The notes: a model not told the origin generated them from the sequence alone. 64,000 nucleotides of DNA from Maratus speciosus (GCA_963932465.1 OZ010794.1:445610502-445674501); one strand, 5' to 3'; shown: positions 22,654 through 32,690, counted from the first letter of the stretch. A program made the numbers and translations.

Positions 22654-23678
22654 ATGGAAATTCGAAAGGAGCATTTTCGGCATATTTTACGTTTTACAAT
22701 CTAAAAGGTAAAAAAGCTGTTCAAGCAAAAAGGAAAAGTTATTCGATGTATACGGAGAGGATGTATTGACAGATTCGAGCCCGTGCTAAAACAAGACCAC
22801 TTGAAATTGATGAAGGCAAAATAAAGACATTGATTGATGCAGACCACCGTATAAAAACTCGTGAGATCACTGAAAGATAAAATTTATTAAAATCGACCCT
22901 TCGTAATCACATGAAACGCCTTGGATTAATTTCAAAACTCGACATATGGATTCCACATGTTCTTACAGAAAGAAATTTGCTCCGTCGCATTGACATCTGT
23001 GATTTGCTTCTCAAACTTCAAGAAAATGATCCATTTTTCAAGTGAATTATCACTGAGAACGACAAATGGGTTATCTACAACAATGTTAAATGCAAGAGAT
23101 CATGAACTAAAAAAGATAAACCGGCTCAAAGCGCTTCGAAAACCGATCTTCATCAAGAAAGGTGATGGTGTCTGGTAGGTAGGATTTCAAGGGAATCTTT
23201 TTTTAGCTTGTACAGATCAATACCACGATCAATTCTAAAGTGTACTTACTGTCATCAGCTGGGCAAACTGAATGATTCAATGAACAGAAAAGTCCAGAAT
23301 TGATCAACAGAAAATATATAGTGCTCCATCACGATAATGCGAGACCTTATACAAGCTTACTCTCCAAAATATTCTCCAAAAGCTTTTATAGCTTGGATGG
23401 GAGGTACTACCACACCCGCCATATTCTCCAGTTATACTCCTTCGGATTTTTACTTGTTCCAGTCGATACAAAAATATTTAGACGGCAAAACCTTTACTTC
23501 AAATGAAGACGTCAAAAATGACTTGGATCAGTTTTTTGCCAGCAAAGATCAGAAGTAAGTTATAAGCAGAAAAATGGAGAATACATAATTCAATAAAATA
23601 TTTATGCACAAAAAGAAAATCGTCTTTCATTCTCACAAAAAAAAAATATATATATATATATATTTCCGAACAACCCAA
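22654..23678 (+). pseudogene. mariner transposase pseudogene (mellifera-type)
   Basis: The start ATG at 22654 opens MEIRKEHFRHILRF, the N-terminal helix-turn-helix start of mellifera-subfamily mariners. Recognisable pieces follow in order across three frames: KAVQA, a REI(T)ER-like helix, MKRLGLISKLDIWIPHVLTE at about 22912, DKWVIYNNVK at about 23062, HHDNARPYTS at about 23328, and PSDFYLFQSIQKYL at about 23430. At least four stops or frameshifts break it. The first catalytic Asp of the DD34D triad appears replaced (TGDEKW-like site reads TENDKW); the other two Asp are present. The right inverted terminus (TTCCGAACAACCCAA followed by TA at 23679) is present, while no left terminus is seen, so the element is 5'-truncated or eroded. 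Dead copy. Confidence 0.85.
23643..23662. repeat. (TA)n run inside the mariner 3' end
   Basis: A run of AT dinucleotides follows a short A run, just inside the right terminus. Confidence 0.7.
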
Positions 23679-24258
23679 TATAAAGGAGTTTGTTTCGGCT
23701 GAAAATTTATTAAATTAAAAAAAAAAATTAAATAACTACAATTTAGCATGTGGTAAATATGTTTAATATTTATTTAAATGGAATATTAAATTTAAAATTT
23801 TATGACGAAGTTTATTTCAAACTAAAATTTAATCACCTCTTATTAAAATTATTTTCACCTTCTTTAAGAGAAGCTATTATAAATTGAATTAAGCGAAGCA
23901 GTACACAACTGCTCAGCTGTTGTGAAAATATACTCTTAACGTGTTATTAGATTATTGTTTTCAAGAATGTTAGCAGTTCAGGCGTTTAATTCATTTATGT
24001 TGTTATTCTAAGCACTTAGCTCAGTTTGATTTCCTTATTGAACAAAAAAAGATATATTTTACATACATACATTTAATACGATTTAGTAGCTAAAACTGTT
24101 CCCAGGACAGGCGATAACTGTTGCAATATCCGATATTGCCGAGTCTGGCAATTTTTATATTCAGAAATTTCGAGTTTAAACCAGAAAAATTTATAAAGTA
24201 ATTTTCTTTAAATTTAATCGCGAAATACCTATCATTATAATAACCAAAAATAACTAAA

Positions 24259-25860
24259 CCGTAAAGTGCCAAAAATAAGCCCCCTCCGAATATAAGTCCC
24301 CCTGCCATATATGTGAATTTTTCCTTTTTTGAAAAAGTGCCATTTATAAGCCCTCTCCTTCAACTTTTATTTTCTGACGCTTTCAATCCTTCTCTTTTAT
24401 TCAGGAAATTCCTCATGTTTTTTGTTTCCTTAAAATGATCCTCTTAAATTAATATATCTTGATTAATTTTTACCCGACAGCCAAGAAGGGTTATGTGTTT
24501 CACGCGTATCTGGTTATGTGGATTTCTTTATACCCTCGAAACATTCCAACGGCTGGATGGATTTTAATCAATGAGGTCTCTATCGATTCGTCTTAACCGT
24601 CCGATGGTTATAGGGTAGGTTTTGTTTTTATAAATTAAAAATGGCTGCCGCAAAATACAAAATGGCGGTAGAGACGAGAAAAAAATTACGTAACCTATTG
24701 AGTGGCATATCATTGGATATGTCTTTCAAAATGAAGACGATGTTTCACTGATTATTTTACAGTCAGAAGCTCCGTTTAAATATTACACAACCTGGAAGTT
24801 GTGTAGGTAGGATCTCTAGCTTTACTGCAACTCTAACCTTCATAGACATCTATAGGCCTCATGAAAACGGTGTTTATAGATAGGAACTAACAATTAAACA
24901 CAACTTAAAAGTCATCAATACAAGTAAATAAAAAAAAATAGGTAAGTAATATAAACAAGTAATATAAAAAAATATTTTAAGTCAATTCCTACTCACGTCA
25001 ATAAGAGAATTTTTTTTCTTCCATTCTTCTTTCCTCTTGAGTGGCGCTTAAAATGCCTTGATCAAGAAGAGGGATCTCTCGATTATTGAAAATTAATTAA
25101 TTTGATTAATTTAATGAATTAATATTTGAAAAAAACTGGATTAACATCAAGTGTCATCCACTACAAGTTTAAAAAAATTATTTGAGCTTGATAGGATGAA
25201 TAATAAGTATTTTATTAACGATTGAAATTTTGAACAAGATCTCTATAGCGAGAGTGTGAGCTAATAGTAGGAATTGAAAAAAAATAGTTTCACATTGATG
25301 AGAAATAATTAATTAGTTCGCTTTTTACGCAGTCGGGTTTTTTCATTTTTTAAATTTAATTGTTTATTTTTATCTAATCTCTTTAGATATCATTGTATCA
25401 GAATGGCATACTTCGCTATGCGCGCTAGCAGACCTTTGAGAGGAATGTTCCTTTCGAATGAGACTAGTATTAATGTTTTATTTGATTTTTATGCACTAAG
25501 ATTTAATAGATATTTATACTGAGTTTAAGTTTTATAATTTTTGTTCTCATTTCTTTAATATATAATTTAAATATTTTATGTTAATTTGTTTCATTAATTT
25601 ATTATTTTTAATAATGGAAATTACTTAGCTTCTGTAGAAGAGAATTTTAAAACAAAAAAAAAATGTTAATTGGATTTTATTTTATTTTGAAAATCGTAAA
25701 AATCCTGTGAAATTTCATAAACTCCAAATATACCCTCCCCCCCCCCCAACTCTTCCAATTTTCCTACACTTTTCACAAAAGTTCCAATTATAAGCCCCCC
25801 TTAAAATCAATAGAATTTCCTGTCTGCTAAAGGGGGTGGGGTTACTTGCGATTTTTTACG
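24259..25860. mobile_element. Candidate ~1.6-kb element with repeated ATAAGCCCCC words
   Basis: ATAAGCCCCCTCC (24275), ATATAAGTCCCCCTG (24291) and TTATAAGCCCTCTCC (24344) at the left are echoed at the right by ATATACCCTCCCCCC (25728), TTATAAGCCCCCC (25788) and GGGGGTGGGG (25832). CCGTAAAGTGCC at the left and CGTAAAAAATCGC (minus strand) at the right may be the termini. No transposase is seen; the interior is AT-rich and non-coding. Confidence 0.4.
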
Positions 25861-25897
25861 ATATTACAATTTTGTGGGGAGAGTTTGGAATTTCTGA

Positions 25898-25923
25898 ATA
25901 AAAAAAAAAAAAAAAAAAAAAAA
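25898..25923 (+). repeat. A homopolymer
   Basis: A run of about 25 A residues follows CTGAATA. It could be a retrotransposed tail or slippage. Confidence 0.7.
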
Positions 25924-25924
25924 G

Positions 25925-26112
25925 ACCGTCAGACGTGCCAACACTGGCGATATCACATGTAAAACAGCCGAAATTGATGTTCCATTTTCTTAGAAACTAT
26001 CGAAGCGATTTAAATACTTTATTAATAATGTGACACTATCTAAACTATAAATTGATTGTCCGAAAAATATAAAAATAAAAAATAAAATAGTTATGTAATT
26101 TCGCACGCAAAA

Positions 26113-26162
<50 letters not shown>

Positions 26163-26836
26163 AAAACAATTAAAACTGATGTGTTTTCCTTTCGGGAAAT
26201 ATTGAAGCGAATCCTACACTTTTATAACATACTTTCGCAGTAGCTAAATTATAAGTTGATCGTTTGGCAAAAAATAAAAATAAAAATCGTAATAATTATT
26301 AATTAAAAATATCCTTAAATTTCTCTTATGTACGAATTTGCTTAAGTTTTTGTATTTATTATTATTGATATTTCTTGTTTAACAGCCAAATTATTGTCTA
26401 ATTAAATGCGAAAATTTAGTTCAGTCTGTAAACACATAATGCAGTTGAAAATTCTCCTTCTGTATTTTTTGTGAATAAACACATATGATCTATCGAATTT
26501 ATACGCGCCAGGTGATGTGCAGAAGATTAGTTAAATTTAAAAGCGCACACCACAAATGAAAACGCATTTCCAGTAATTATCCGTCATAGACAATAATGTA
26601 TCCAAATTATTTTGTGCGCTTCTGTATATGAACGATAAATGCTATGAAGAGTATATTCTACAGTAAGCATTTTGTAGTGTACTCAGTAATGTATATCAAT
26701 TTCGATTTGTTTGAAATAGTGTAACTTCATAAAAGTACGTTGCAAGCGGTTATTCCTCAACATCATAATATAATGAAATTCTTTTGAGTGCCAGTGTAAA
26801 CGATTTATAAATGATACACACTTTTTTTAAATACCG
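25925..26836. other. AT-rich intergenic sequence
   Basis: A loosely repeated phrase (TAAATTATAAGTTGATCG-like at 26041 and 26245, each followed by AAAAATAAAAATA) suggests a diverged ~205-bp duplication that includes the microsatellite. No gene. Confidence 0.35.
26108..26162. repeat. Compound A/(AT)/(GT) microsatellite
   Basis: An A run grades into about 14 AT units and then about six GT units. Confidence 0.85.
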
Positions 26837-26851
26837 AACATGCCATAGTAA

Positions 26852-27091
26852 GGAGGGCCCTACGTAACCAAGTATTAAGACACCACTCGGCTAATCGCTT
26901 ACGAATGTAGGAGAAGTGCTGTGTTCAATTCTTGGTGAGCTCGTTGCACAACTCTTGGTAGAGTATCGGATGTAAGCTTCTGATGTTGTCTATTTCCTTG
27001 TGTTTATCCCGTCCTTATATCGACGACGGCTTACAAGTGGGCACTTGATGTCAAGTACACCTGTCGGATGTTGGTATTCAATAAACAAACA
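26852..27091 (+). mobile_element. tRNA-derived SINE with 15-bp target-site duplication
   Basis: AACATGCCATAGTAA occurs at 26837-26851 and again, perfectly, at 27092-27106. Between them lies 240 bases starting GGAGGGCCCTACGTAACCAA, with an A-box-like region and a B-box-like GTTCAATTC at 26916. The 3' end is AATAAACAAACAAAC, a short AAAC-type tail. Long perfect duplications and a simple tail are the signature of LINE-mediated retroposition. The perfect duplication implies a fairly recent insertion relative to its neighbours. Confidence 0.8.
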
Positions 27092-27292
27092 AACATGCCA
27101 TAGTAAACCTCAAAAGCATGTATTAGTTGCACGGCAATTGTGAGTTAAAGCACACACAAACAGGCAAATAGACGACCAGATAGTCAGACGGACGGCTGGA
27201 CTAACTGAGTTCTTAAACACTTTTGATCTTAGTTGGAAAGTGTTAAAAGTATTGAAATGCCTTCAGTAGTTCCCGAGAAAAATATATATGTT

Positions 27293-27355
27293 AGGTCAAT
27301 TTGATTAATCGGTAATTATTAATAATAACCGGTTATTATTAATAATTACCAAATA
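27293..27355 (+). repeat. AACCGGTTA palindromic repeat, left part (split by the gypsy element)
   Basis: AATCGGTAATTATTAATAAT, then AACCGGTTATTATTAATAAT and TACC, forms a palindrome. The right part continues at 32587-32690 with two further AACCGGTTA words. This was the pre-existing target of the LTR element. Confidence 0.55.
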
Positions 27356-27360
27356 ATATC
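27356..27360. repeat. Target-site duplication ATATC (left) of the gypsy element
   Basis: ATATC is repeated at 32582-32586, directly after the other end of the element. Five bases is within the usual range for Ty3/gypsy. Confidence 0.7.
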
Positions 27361-27585
27361 TTTTGTATATTTAGTAAGTAATTAATAATAATTAACATAA
27401 CTCTTAATTGACTAGGCAGATCGTAGACAAACATTTACTGTACATTTCACAAAACAAAAACATCACTTACAAACGTCAATCACATGACACAAAGCTAGAG
27501 ACAATTCTCTGATAATGAATTGTGGGAGGAAAGAAAACTGTGGTGCTGCCATCTATACATTTTAAATTGAAATACAAACATGACA
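27361..27585 (-). repeat. 3' LTR (225 bp)
   Basis: On the minus strand it begins TGTCATGTTTGTATTTCAAT and runs to about TATACAAAA next to ATATC. It follows directly on the purine-rich AATGAGGGAGAGC, the expected polypurine tract. The same LTR start is found at 32581. Confidence 0.75.
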
Positions 27586-27600
27586 GCTCTCCCTCATTTA
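27586..27600 (-). promoter_or_regulatory. Polypurine tract of the gypsy element
   Basis: On the minus strand AAATGAGGGAGAGC abuts the LTR start TGTCATG. It primes plus-strand DNA synthesis in this class of element. Confidence 0.7.
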
Positions 27601-28390
27601 ATATTTGAGACAGTCAGGAGCCCTTCTTTACCTACTGGATCTTCTCAGTACCTGTGGAGAAGAAGAAGAATTAGTTTTTAAAAGTTCAGCAGCATTGAAC
27701 TAGTGGGAACAGAAGGTTTTGGAAGTATTGGCTCAGAGTCAGTTGATTTAGGACTTGAAGAATCAGGATCATGAAAGTCAGTTGGTGTAGGACTTGGAGT
27801 ATTTGGATCATGATTTTCAACTGGTTGCAGATCTGCGATACTAGGCTGTAATGGTGGAGAATCACCTTGTTTCAATATTGAATTTTCACTTCTGAAATTT
27901 CCTGCATCACTTTCTTCAGAATTTGTATCATTAACTAAAGAAATCTCCTACATTTGTTATTTGATCAACATGCCTTTTCCAAACATTCGAACCAAATTGA
28001 ACTGTATAATGCAATTTTCCTTCTCTTGCTATTATACGACTAACTTTTCACTTGGCTGCTGGAGTATAATTTCTTACAGCTATTTTCTCGTTAATTTCAA
28101 ATTCTTTTATTTTAACTTTGGACTTTTTCATATCTTGTTTATTATGAACGAAAGTTGTAACATTTGGCACTATCAAATCTATTTTTGTTCTTATATGACG
28201 TTTTAGAAATAGAGATGCAGGACTCTCCCCCGTTGTAACATGAGGCATCTTCCTGTATTGCAAAAGGAAGCTATTTAATTTCATTTGTAAAGTACCAGGT
28301 TCGGCAGCTAAGGCTTTTAATCCCCGTTTAAGAATTTGCACATATCTCTCCGCCTGTCCATTTGTAGCTGGAGCACCGAACTTATAATGT
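27601..28390 (-). pseudogene. Gypsy pol 3' part: integrase C-terminal region and proline-rich tail
   Basis: Reading leftward, the frame starts in the integrase core at HYKFGAPATNGQAER (the catalytic-Glu region), then RKMPHVTTGESPASLFLKR, then a basic C-terminal domain to about 28048. A short break and stop lead to a Pro/Ser/Asp-rich tail (27875-27678: repeated PNTPSPTPTDF / PDSSSPKSTDS units). It finishes with an RRSSR-x-RRAPD-type ending, interrupted by a stop, just before the polypurine tract. The first half of integrase lies on the other strand at 31780-32475. The domain order and ending are typical of Ty3/gypsy elements in arthropods. Confidence 0.85.
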
Positions 28391-28570
28391 TTACGCATTT
28401 CAAGGAGTATGATGAAAAAGTGGAAAGTTTCACAAATTACGTGAAACGACTGGAACAAAATTTCGTTCTGCATGACATAACAGAACAGAAAAAAGTTCCT
28501 GCTCTTTTATCATTATTAGGACCGAAATTATATGGTTTATTATGTGATTTATGCGTACCTTTATGCGGGC
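28390..28570 (+). pseudogene. Gypsy gag N-terminal fragment
   Basis: FKEYDEKVESFTNYVKRLEQ and the following LLSLLGPKLYGLL segment match the conserved start of short gypsy-type Gag proteins (pattern: Y-x-x-R-L-E-x-x-F...D-I...K-K...LG-x-x-x-Y-x-L-L). The first ~20 residues are missing because the inversion junction lies at about 28390. After LCDLCVP the similarity ends; the middle of gag up to about 29030 is absent or replaced by unrelated sequence. Confidence 0.75.
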
Positions 28571-28573
28571 ACA

Positions 28574-28606
28574 TTAGCTCTCAGGCTTTGATAGCCTGTG
28601 AGCTAA
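28574..28606. repeat. TTAGCTC / GAGCTAA hairpin
   Basis: TTAGCTCTCAGGCT and AGCCTGTGAGCTAA pair over 14 bases with one mismatch around TTGAT. It marks the edge of the foreign segment that replaces the middle of gag. Confidence 0.6.
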
Positions 28607-29030
28607 AAATTGCAAATTCAGCTTATTTATGTTTGGGTATATTAGTATTATTACTACAAAAAAAATTAGCACATTAGGAGCATAATTTCGGGAGATATAA
28701 ATAAAAATATGAAAATGTAATTTAACATTAGAAGCACTAAATTTTGAATGTTTATAATTCAAAAACTTATCATTCAAATGACTTGAAATTAGGTGTCTAG
28801 GCATAGTTTGAACCGAAGATTTGAAATATCTCGTTAAAATTGGGTATTGCTATTGAAAAAAATGAAGTTTGGATTCATTTTAATATGTAGATGACCCCCT
28901 AAGAAAATTTTATATACATCATTTAAAAGTAGACTTTATTTCCAATCGTTCGGTACCAGTAACTTTCTTCTGCGATGATTTGTTGAGGAGTTAGTAGGGG
29001 GTGTTTACTTTGTTTTTCCACGACTGTACA
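28607..29030. other. Unidentified insert or degraded segment within gag
   Basis: No Gag-like frame can be found here although the expected ~110 residues should lie in it. The sequence is AT-rich with no clear termini other than the hairpin at its left. Confidence 0.4.
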
Positions 29031-29039
29031 AAATAAGAA

Positions 29040-29453
29040 TCTACAAAATTGTTCTCAAAAACAGAATGTCAACAATCATGTAAATAATACACATTCTGAT
29101 ATGAATAAAAATAAGTTAAAGTGCTGTCGATGTGGAAATGCCTCACATTTAGCAAATGTTTGCTGATTTATTAACCCATTACCCGCTGGTGTTGCGTTGA
29201 CGCAACCGCCAAAATAATTGCATATGCTTAAATTAAATACTTTTCCAATACTATTTTAGTACTTAAAATATTGCTTTATTTATGGGCAGAAATATTACTA
29301 TTTTAAAAAAGCGAAAATTACCTTTCTAAATTTGTGGTGGTAAACGACTTTCAGCAAGAAATTTGAAATCTTTTACTTTATAATTTTGGAGGTTAATGGG
29401 TTAATGTTACTTGCAACCTTTGTAGAAAAAAAGGCCATTTAAGTAAGGTATAT
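29040..29453 (+). pseudogene. Gypsy gag C-terminus with two zinc knuckles split by an insertion
   Basis: The first CCHC knuckle, CCRCGNASHLANVC, is at 29122-29163. The second, CNLCRKKGHLSKVY, is at 29412-29453 and has lost its last Cys (Tyr instead). A TTAA-flanked MITE (29175-29400) lies exactly between them. If the MITE and one TTAA are disregarded, the two knuckles are in the same reading frame, with one stop after the first. Confidence 0.8.
29175..29400. mobile_element. 226-bp piggyBac-type MITE with TTAA duplication, inside gag
   Basis: The ends are CCCATTACCCGC and its partial complement GGAGGTTAATGGG. TTAA flanks both sides (29171-29174 and 29401-29404). An internal palindrome GGTGTTGCGTTGACGCAACC follows the left end. 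TTAA targeting is specific to piggyBac elements. Confidence 0.8.
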
Positions 29454-29502
29454 GTAGAAGTACAAATTCTCAAAAACAGGTAAATTCTTTGAATACTGAA
29501 AA

Positions 29503-30019
29503 TGTATTAACTGTTAAACTTAAACTTACACTATGTATTTCGAAGACGCAAAAATTATATATCCCTCAAAGAATTATCATGATTTAATATCCGCGAATCA
29601 ATAGAAATTATTACTAAAGAAAATACTGTTTGTAATGACGTTTTATCCTACAACATACCCAGAATTTGGCTCAGTTCACTTAAAGAATGATAAAACGAGT
29701 AATTTTCCACTTCCCCATATTCCTGTTTTATTTTCCCAATGTTTCCGGATCTATAAATTAACTTCCACTTTCACTCCTTTCGTCACCATCTACGTGAATT
29801 TTAAAAATTAGGTGTCAATAACTGTTGTATTTTTTATATTCCTCTGAAGAAGACTATGTTTTTATAGTTGAAAGTTCTAAAGTATTAAAATAATTTAACA
29901 TTTTTTAAATACTGTGTCATCTTTTAAGTAATTTTGCACATAGTGTAAGTTTAAGTTTAACTTTTAAAGATGAATTAAGCATTTCTATTTATTTATTTAC
30001 TGATGTATTAACTGTTAAA
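29503..30019. repeat. Insertion flanked by a 16-bp direct repeat, with internal 24-bp inverted repeats
   Basis: TGTATTAACTGTTAAA is present perfectly at 29503-29518 and 30004-30019. Between them, 24-bp perfect inverted repeats (outer half GTTAAACTTAAACTTA) lie at 29513-29536 and 29938-29961. The insert length including one repeat, 501 bases, is a multiple of three, and the protease-side frame resumes at the second repeat. This may be a retroposed or DNA-transposon insertion. Confidence 0.6.
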
Positions 30020-31010
30020 TATGATAAAGGTTCAAATCCTATTAAGTTGTCTGTTTTCATTGAAAACAAAGCTACAGCTGATATGGAATTAGATACAGGA
30101 TCTGGAATTACTGCAGTTCCTTTAAAAAGATTTCGCAGAATTTTTCCTGGTCATAAAATTTTTACTCCAGATGTTCGGTTAAAAACTGCAACTGGTGAAA
30201 TTTTCAAACCTGTAGGTTATGTTGAAGTAAACGCTACTTATGAAAATAAAACTAGAAAGGTAAAGTTGTATTTGATAAAAGAAAATAATTTTCCATTATT
30301 ATTTGGTAGAGATTGGGTATCTGAATTTGATATTTTCCCACATAATTTAAAATCAGTATATGTGAATGAAGTTGTGAATTATTCTGATAAATTACAAGGT
30401 TTGCTACAGGAATTTTCTGATTTATTTACTGATAAGGCTGGGGAGATTAAAGGTTTACAGGTAGAACTTTATCTTGAAAAAGATGCTACACTCATATTTT
30501 GCAAAGCTAGGGCTGTCACTTATGCACTACGTGCAGCAGTCAATGAAGAATTACAAAATCTACAAGACGCAGGTATTATTAAACCAGTTACAAAACGCAG
30601 GTGGGCAAATCCTATAGTTCCAGTGGTTAAGCCTAATGGGAAAATTCGGTTATGTGGGGATTTTAAAGTAACATTAAATAAATTTCTGAAAGTTGAAAAG
30701 TATCCTTTACCTAAAATAGAAGATATGTTAGCTACATTAGGTGGTGGTGTACATTTTACAAAAATTGATTTAAATCAAGCTTAACCTCAGTTACCAGTAG
30801 ATGAAAAATCACAAGAATTATTGACAATTAATACACCAAAAGGATTATTCCAATTCCTTAAGTTAGCCATGGGTCTTGCTAGTTCTCCTGCTATATGGCA
30901 AAGAAAAATAGAGCACGTTTTAAGAGGAATTGAGGGAGTTACAATTTTATAGATGATATTGGGATTAAGGTGAAACAGATGAAATTCATTTACAAAGATT
31001 AAAGCAAGTA
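30020..31010 (+). pseudogene. Gypsy pol: aspartic protease and reverse transcriptase
   Basis: The protease active site is LDTGSGITAVP (about 30089), with the later LLFGRDW strand. The reverse transcriptase follows: KPNGKIRLCGDFKVTLNKFL, YPLPKIEDML, FTKIDLNQA, then a stop at 30782 where a Tyr normally stands. The frame continues as PKGLFQFLKLAMGLASSPAI to about 30920. The YxDD catalytic box near 30950 is destroyed by a stop and a shift (the remaining bases still read ATAGATGATATT). Proteolysis and reverse transcription would both have been functions of the intact polyprotein; this copy cannot supply the polymerase. Confidence 0.9.
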
Positions 31011-31760
31011 TTAGAAAGATTAAGGGATTATAACATTAGGATAAATAAAGAAAAATCATTCTTTATGGCAGATGAGATTACTTATTGTGGTTATAAAGTT
31101 GATAAATATGGTATTCATAAAAGACAAGATAAAATTGAAGCAATTTTAAATGCTCCAAGACCAGTAAATGTATCTCATGTTAAAGCTTATCTAGGCTTAG
31201 TTACATATTATGCTAAGTTTGTACCAAACTTATCTACTATTGCAAATCCTTTAACTAATTTGCTTAAGAAGAATGTTAAGTTTAATTGGTTGTATAATTG
31301 TGAACAGGTATAAAAAAGTATAAAAAAAAAGAAATTACTTCTGACAGGGTTCTTACTCACTTTAATCCTAAGTTACCTTTAGTTTTAGCTGCTGATGCTT
31401 CTCCTTATGGTATCTCTGCAGTTCTTTCGCATATGATGCCAGATAACGCTGAAAAACCTATTGGTTTCATGCCCAGAACTTTCAATAATGCAGATAAACG
31501 GTATAGTCAAGTTGATAAAGAGGCACTAGCTATTATATATGGTGTAAAGAATTTTTTTCTATATTGGTATGGCAACAGGTTTACCTTATTTACTAATAGT
31601 AAACCTTTAGTGTCTATTTTTTCTCCTTCTAAAAGTATTCCTGTTTTATCGACTGCTAGAATGCAATGATGCGCAATTTATTTACAAACGTTTCAATATG
31701 ATATCCGTTATAAAAAAAACACTGATCACGGAAATGTTGATGCTCATTCACGACTTCCTT
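31010..31760 (+). pseudogene. Gypsy pol: connection and RNase H domain
   Basis: The YCGYKVDKYGIH and YLGLVTYYAKFVPNLS segments belong to the end of the polymerase and the connection. RNase H follows with LVLAADASPYGISAVL (31384), DKRYSQVDKEALAI (31497) and FTLFTNSKPLVSIF (31582). In the last motif the usual Asp of TDHKPL is Asn, so a catalytic residue is missing. A frameshift and stops lie around 31315-31340 and at 31667. Confidence 0.85.
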
Positions 31761-31779
31761 AACGTAGTGAGAATTTACC

Positions 31780-32475
31780 TCAACAATTAAATTCGAATGA
31801 TGCAATTGATGAATCTGAAATTCTTCAAATTACTCAACTCTCTATCTTACCATTAAATTCTAAATATATTGCTTCAGCTACAAAATCTGATCCCCTTTTA
31901 CGTCAAATTTTTCATCACCTCATTTCTCGTTCTGAAATTCCTAAAAATTTACTTTTTGGTGGTAAACAAGAAGAATTTACTCTTCAACATAGTTGTATTT
32001 TGAAAGGATGTTGGGCAGTTATCCCTGAAACTCAAAAAACCAAATCTTAAAAGAATTACACTTTGGTGATTTTGGTATAGTTAAAATGAAGTCTTTAGCC
32101 CGTAGTTTTGTATGGTGGCCAGGTATAGACCAAGATATTGAAGATCTTGCACGAAATTGTACTACTTGAGTAAATTTGAAAAATAATCCTCCCAAAGCTG
32201 ATACACATCATTGGGAATGACCTACAGCTCCCTGGCAAAGAATTCGTGTTGATTATTTTGGTCCTGTTATGGGAAAAATGCTTCTTTTAGTGATTGATGC
32301 CCATAGCAAATGGCCAGAAGTTTTTATTGTTTCCAGTACAACTTCAGAAAATACAAATACTTGTCTCTCTTCACTTTTTGCATGATACGGTTTTCCAATT
32401 TCTTTAGTATCAGATACATGCTAAACAGTTTACTTCTGCAGAATTTGGAATATTTTTGAAAAATCATGGTGTACT
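31780..32475 (+). pseudogene. Gypsy pol: integrase N-terminal zinc domain and core
   Basis: At about 32050 ELHFGDFGIVKMKSLARSF aligns with the HHCC zinc domain; one His is replaced. VWWPGIDQDIEDLARNCTTC completes it and is followed by a stop. The core has RIRVDYFGPVMGKMLLLVID (first Asp) and AHSKWPEVF, then GFPISLVSDTC (second Asp). The frame breaks off at FLKNHGV (about 32475). The missing continuation, HYKFGAPATNG..., is found on the minus strand from 28390. This fixes the inversion breakpoint inside integrase, with a possible shared GTA at the junction. Confidence 0.85.
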
Positions 32476-32527
32476 TTATTAAATGCAGAATAGAGAAAAA
32501 ATTTAATAGTAAATGTAATGTATCACT

Positions 32528-32581
32528 TGAAAACTGTGGTGCTGCCACCTGTACATTTTAAATTGAAATACAAACATGACA
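32528..32581 (-). repeat. 5' LTR remnant (54 bp)
   Basis: On the minus strand the first 54 bases match the 3' LTR start (TGTCATGTTTGTATTTCAAT) with about three differences, then diverge. The rest of this LTR and the leader are deleted or were lost at the inversion breakpoint (32476-32527 is unplaced). Confidence 0.75.
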
Positions 32582-32690
32582 ATATCCAAACAAACCGGTT
32601 AATATGATTAATTTATGAGAATTTATTAAATTAACCGGTTATCATTAATAACTACCAACCAAGTTCGGTCAACTTAATAAATTTGAACTC
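32582..32690 (+). repeat. Target duplication ATATC and right part of the AACCGGTTA repeat
   Basis: ATATC at 32582-32586 matches 27356-27360. Beyond it, AAACCGGTTAATATGATTAA and TAACCGGTTATCATTAATAA continue the palindromic repeat interrupted by the LTR element. Confidence 0.6.

Larger units (their letters stand above)
27361..32581 (-). mobile_element. Ty3/gypsy LTR retrotransposon with inverted gag-pol body
   Basis: Both LTR sequences point leftward (minus strand), and so do the integrase C-terminal part and the polypurine tract. The stretch from about 28390 to 32475 (gag, protease, reverse transcriptase, RNase H, integrase N-terminus and core) reads on the plus strand. One clean inversion of about 4.1 kb explains this: one breakpoint cuts integrase, and the other lies in the leader/5' LTR. 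The element has later insertions (29175-29400 and about 29519-30003), stops, frameshifts and a lost reverse transcriptase active site, so it is dead. Overall 5.2 kb between ATATC duplications. Confidence 0.85.
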
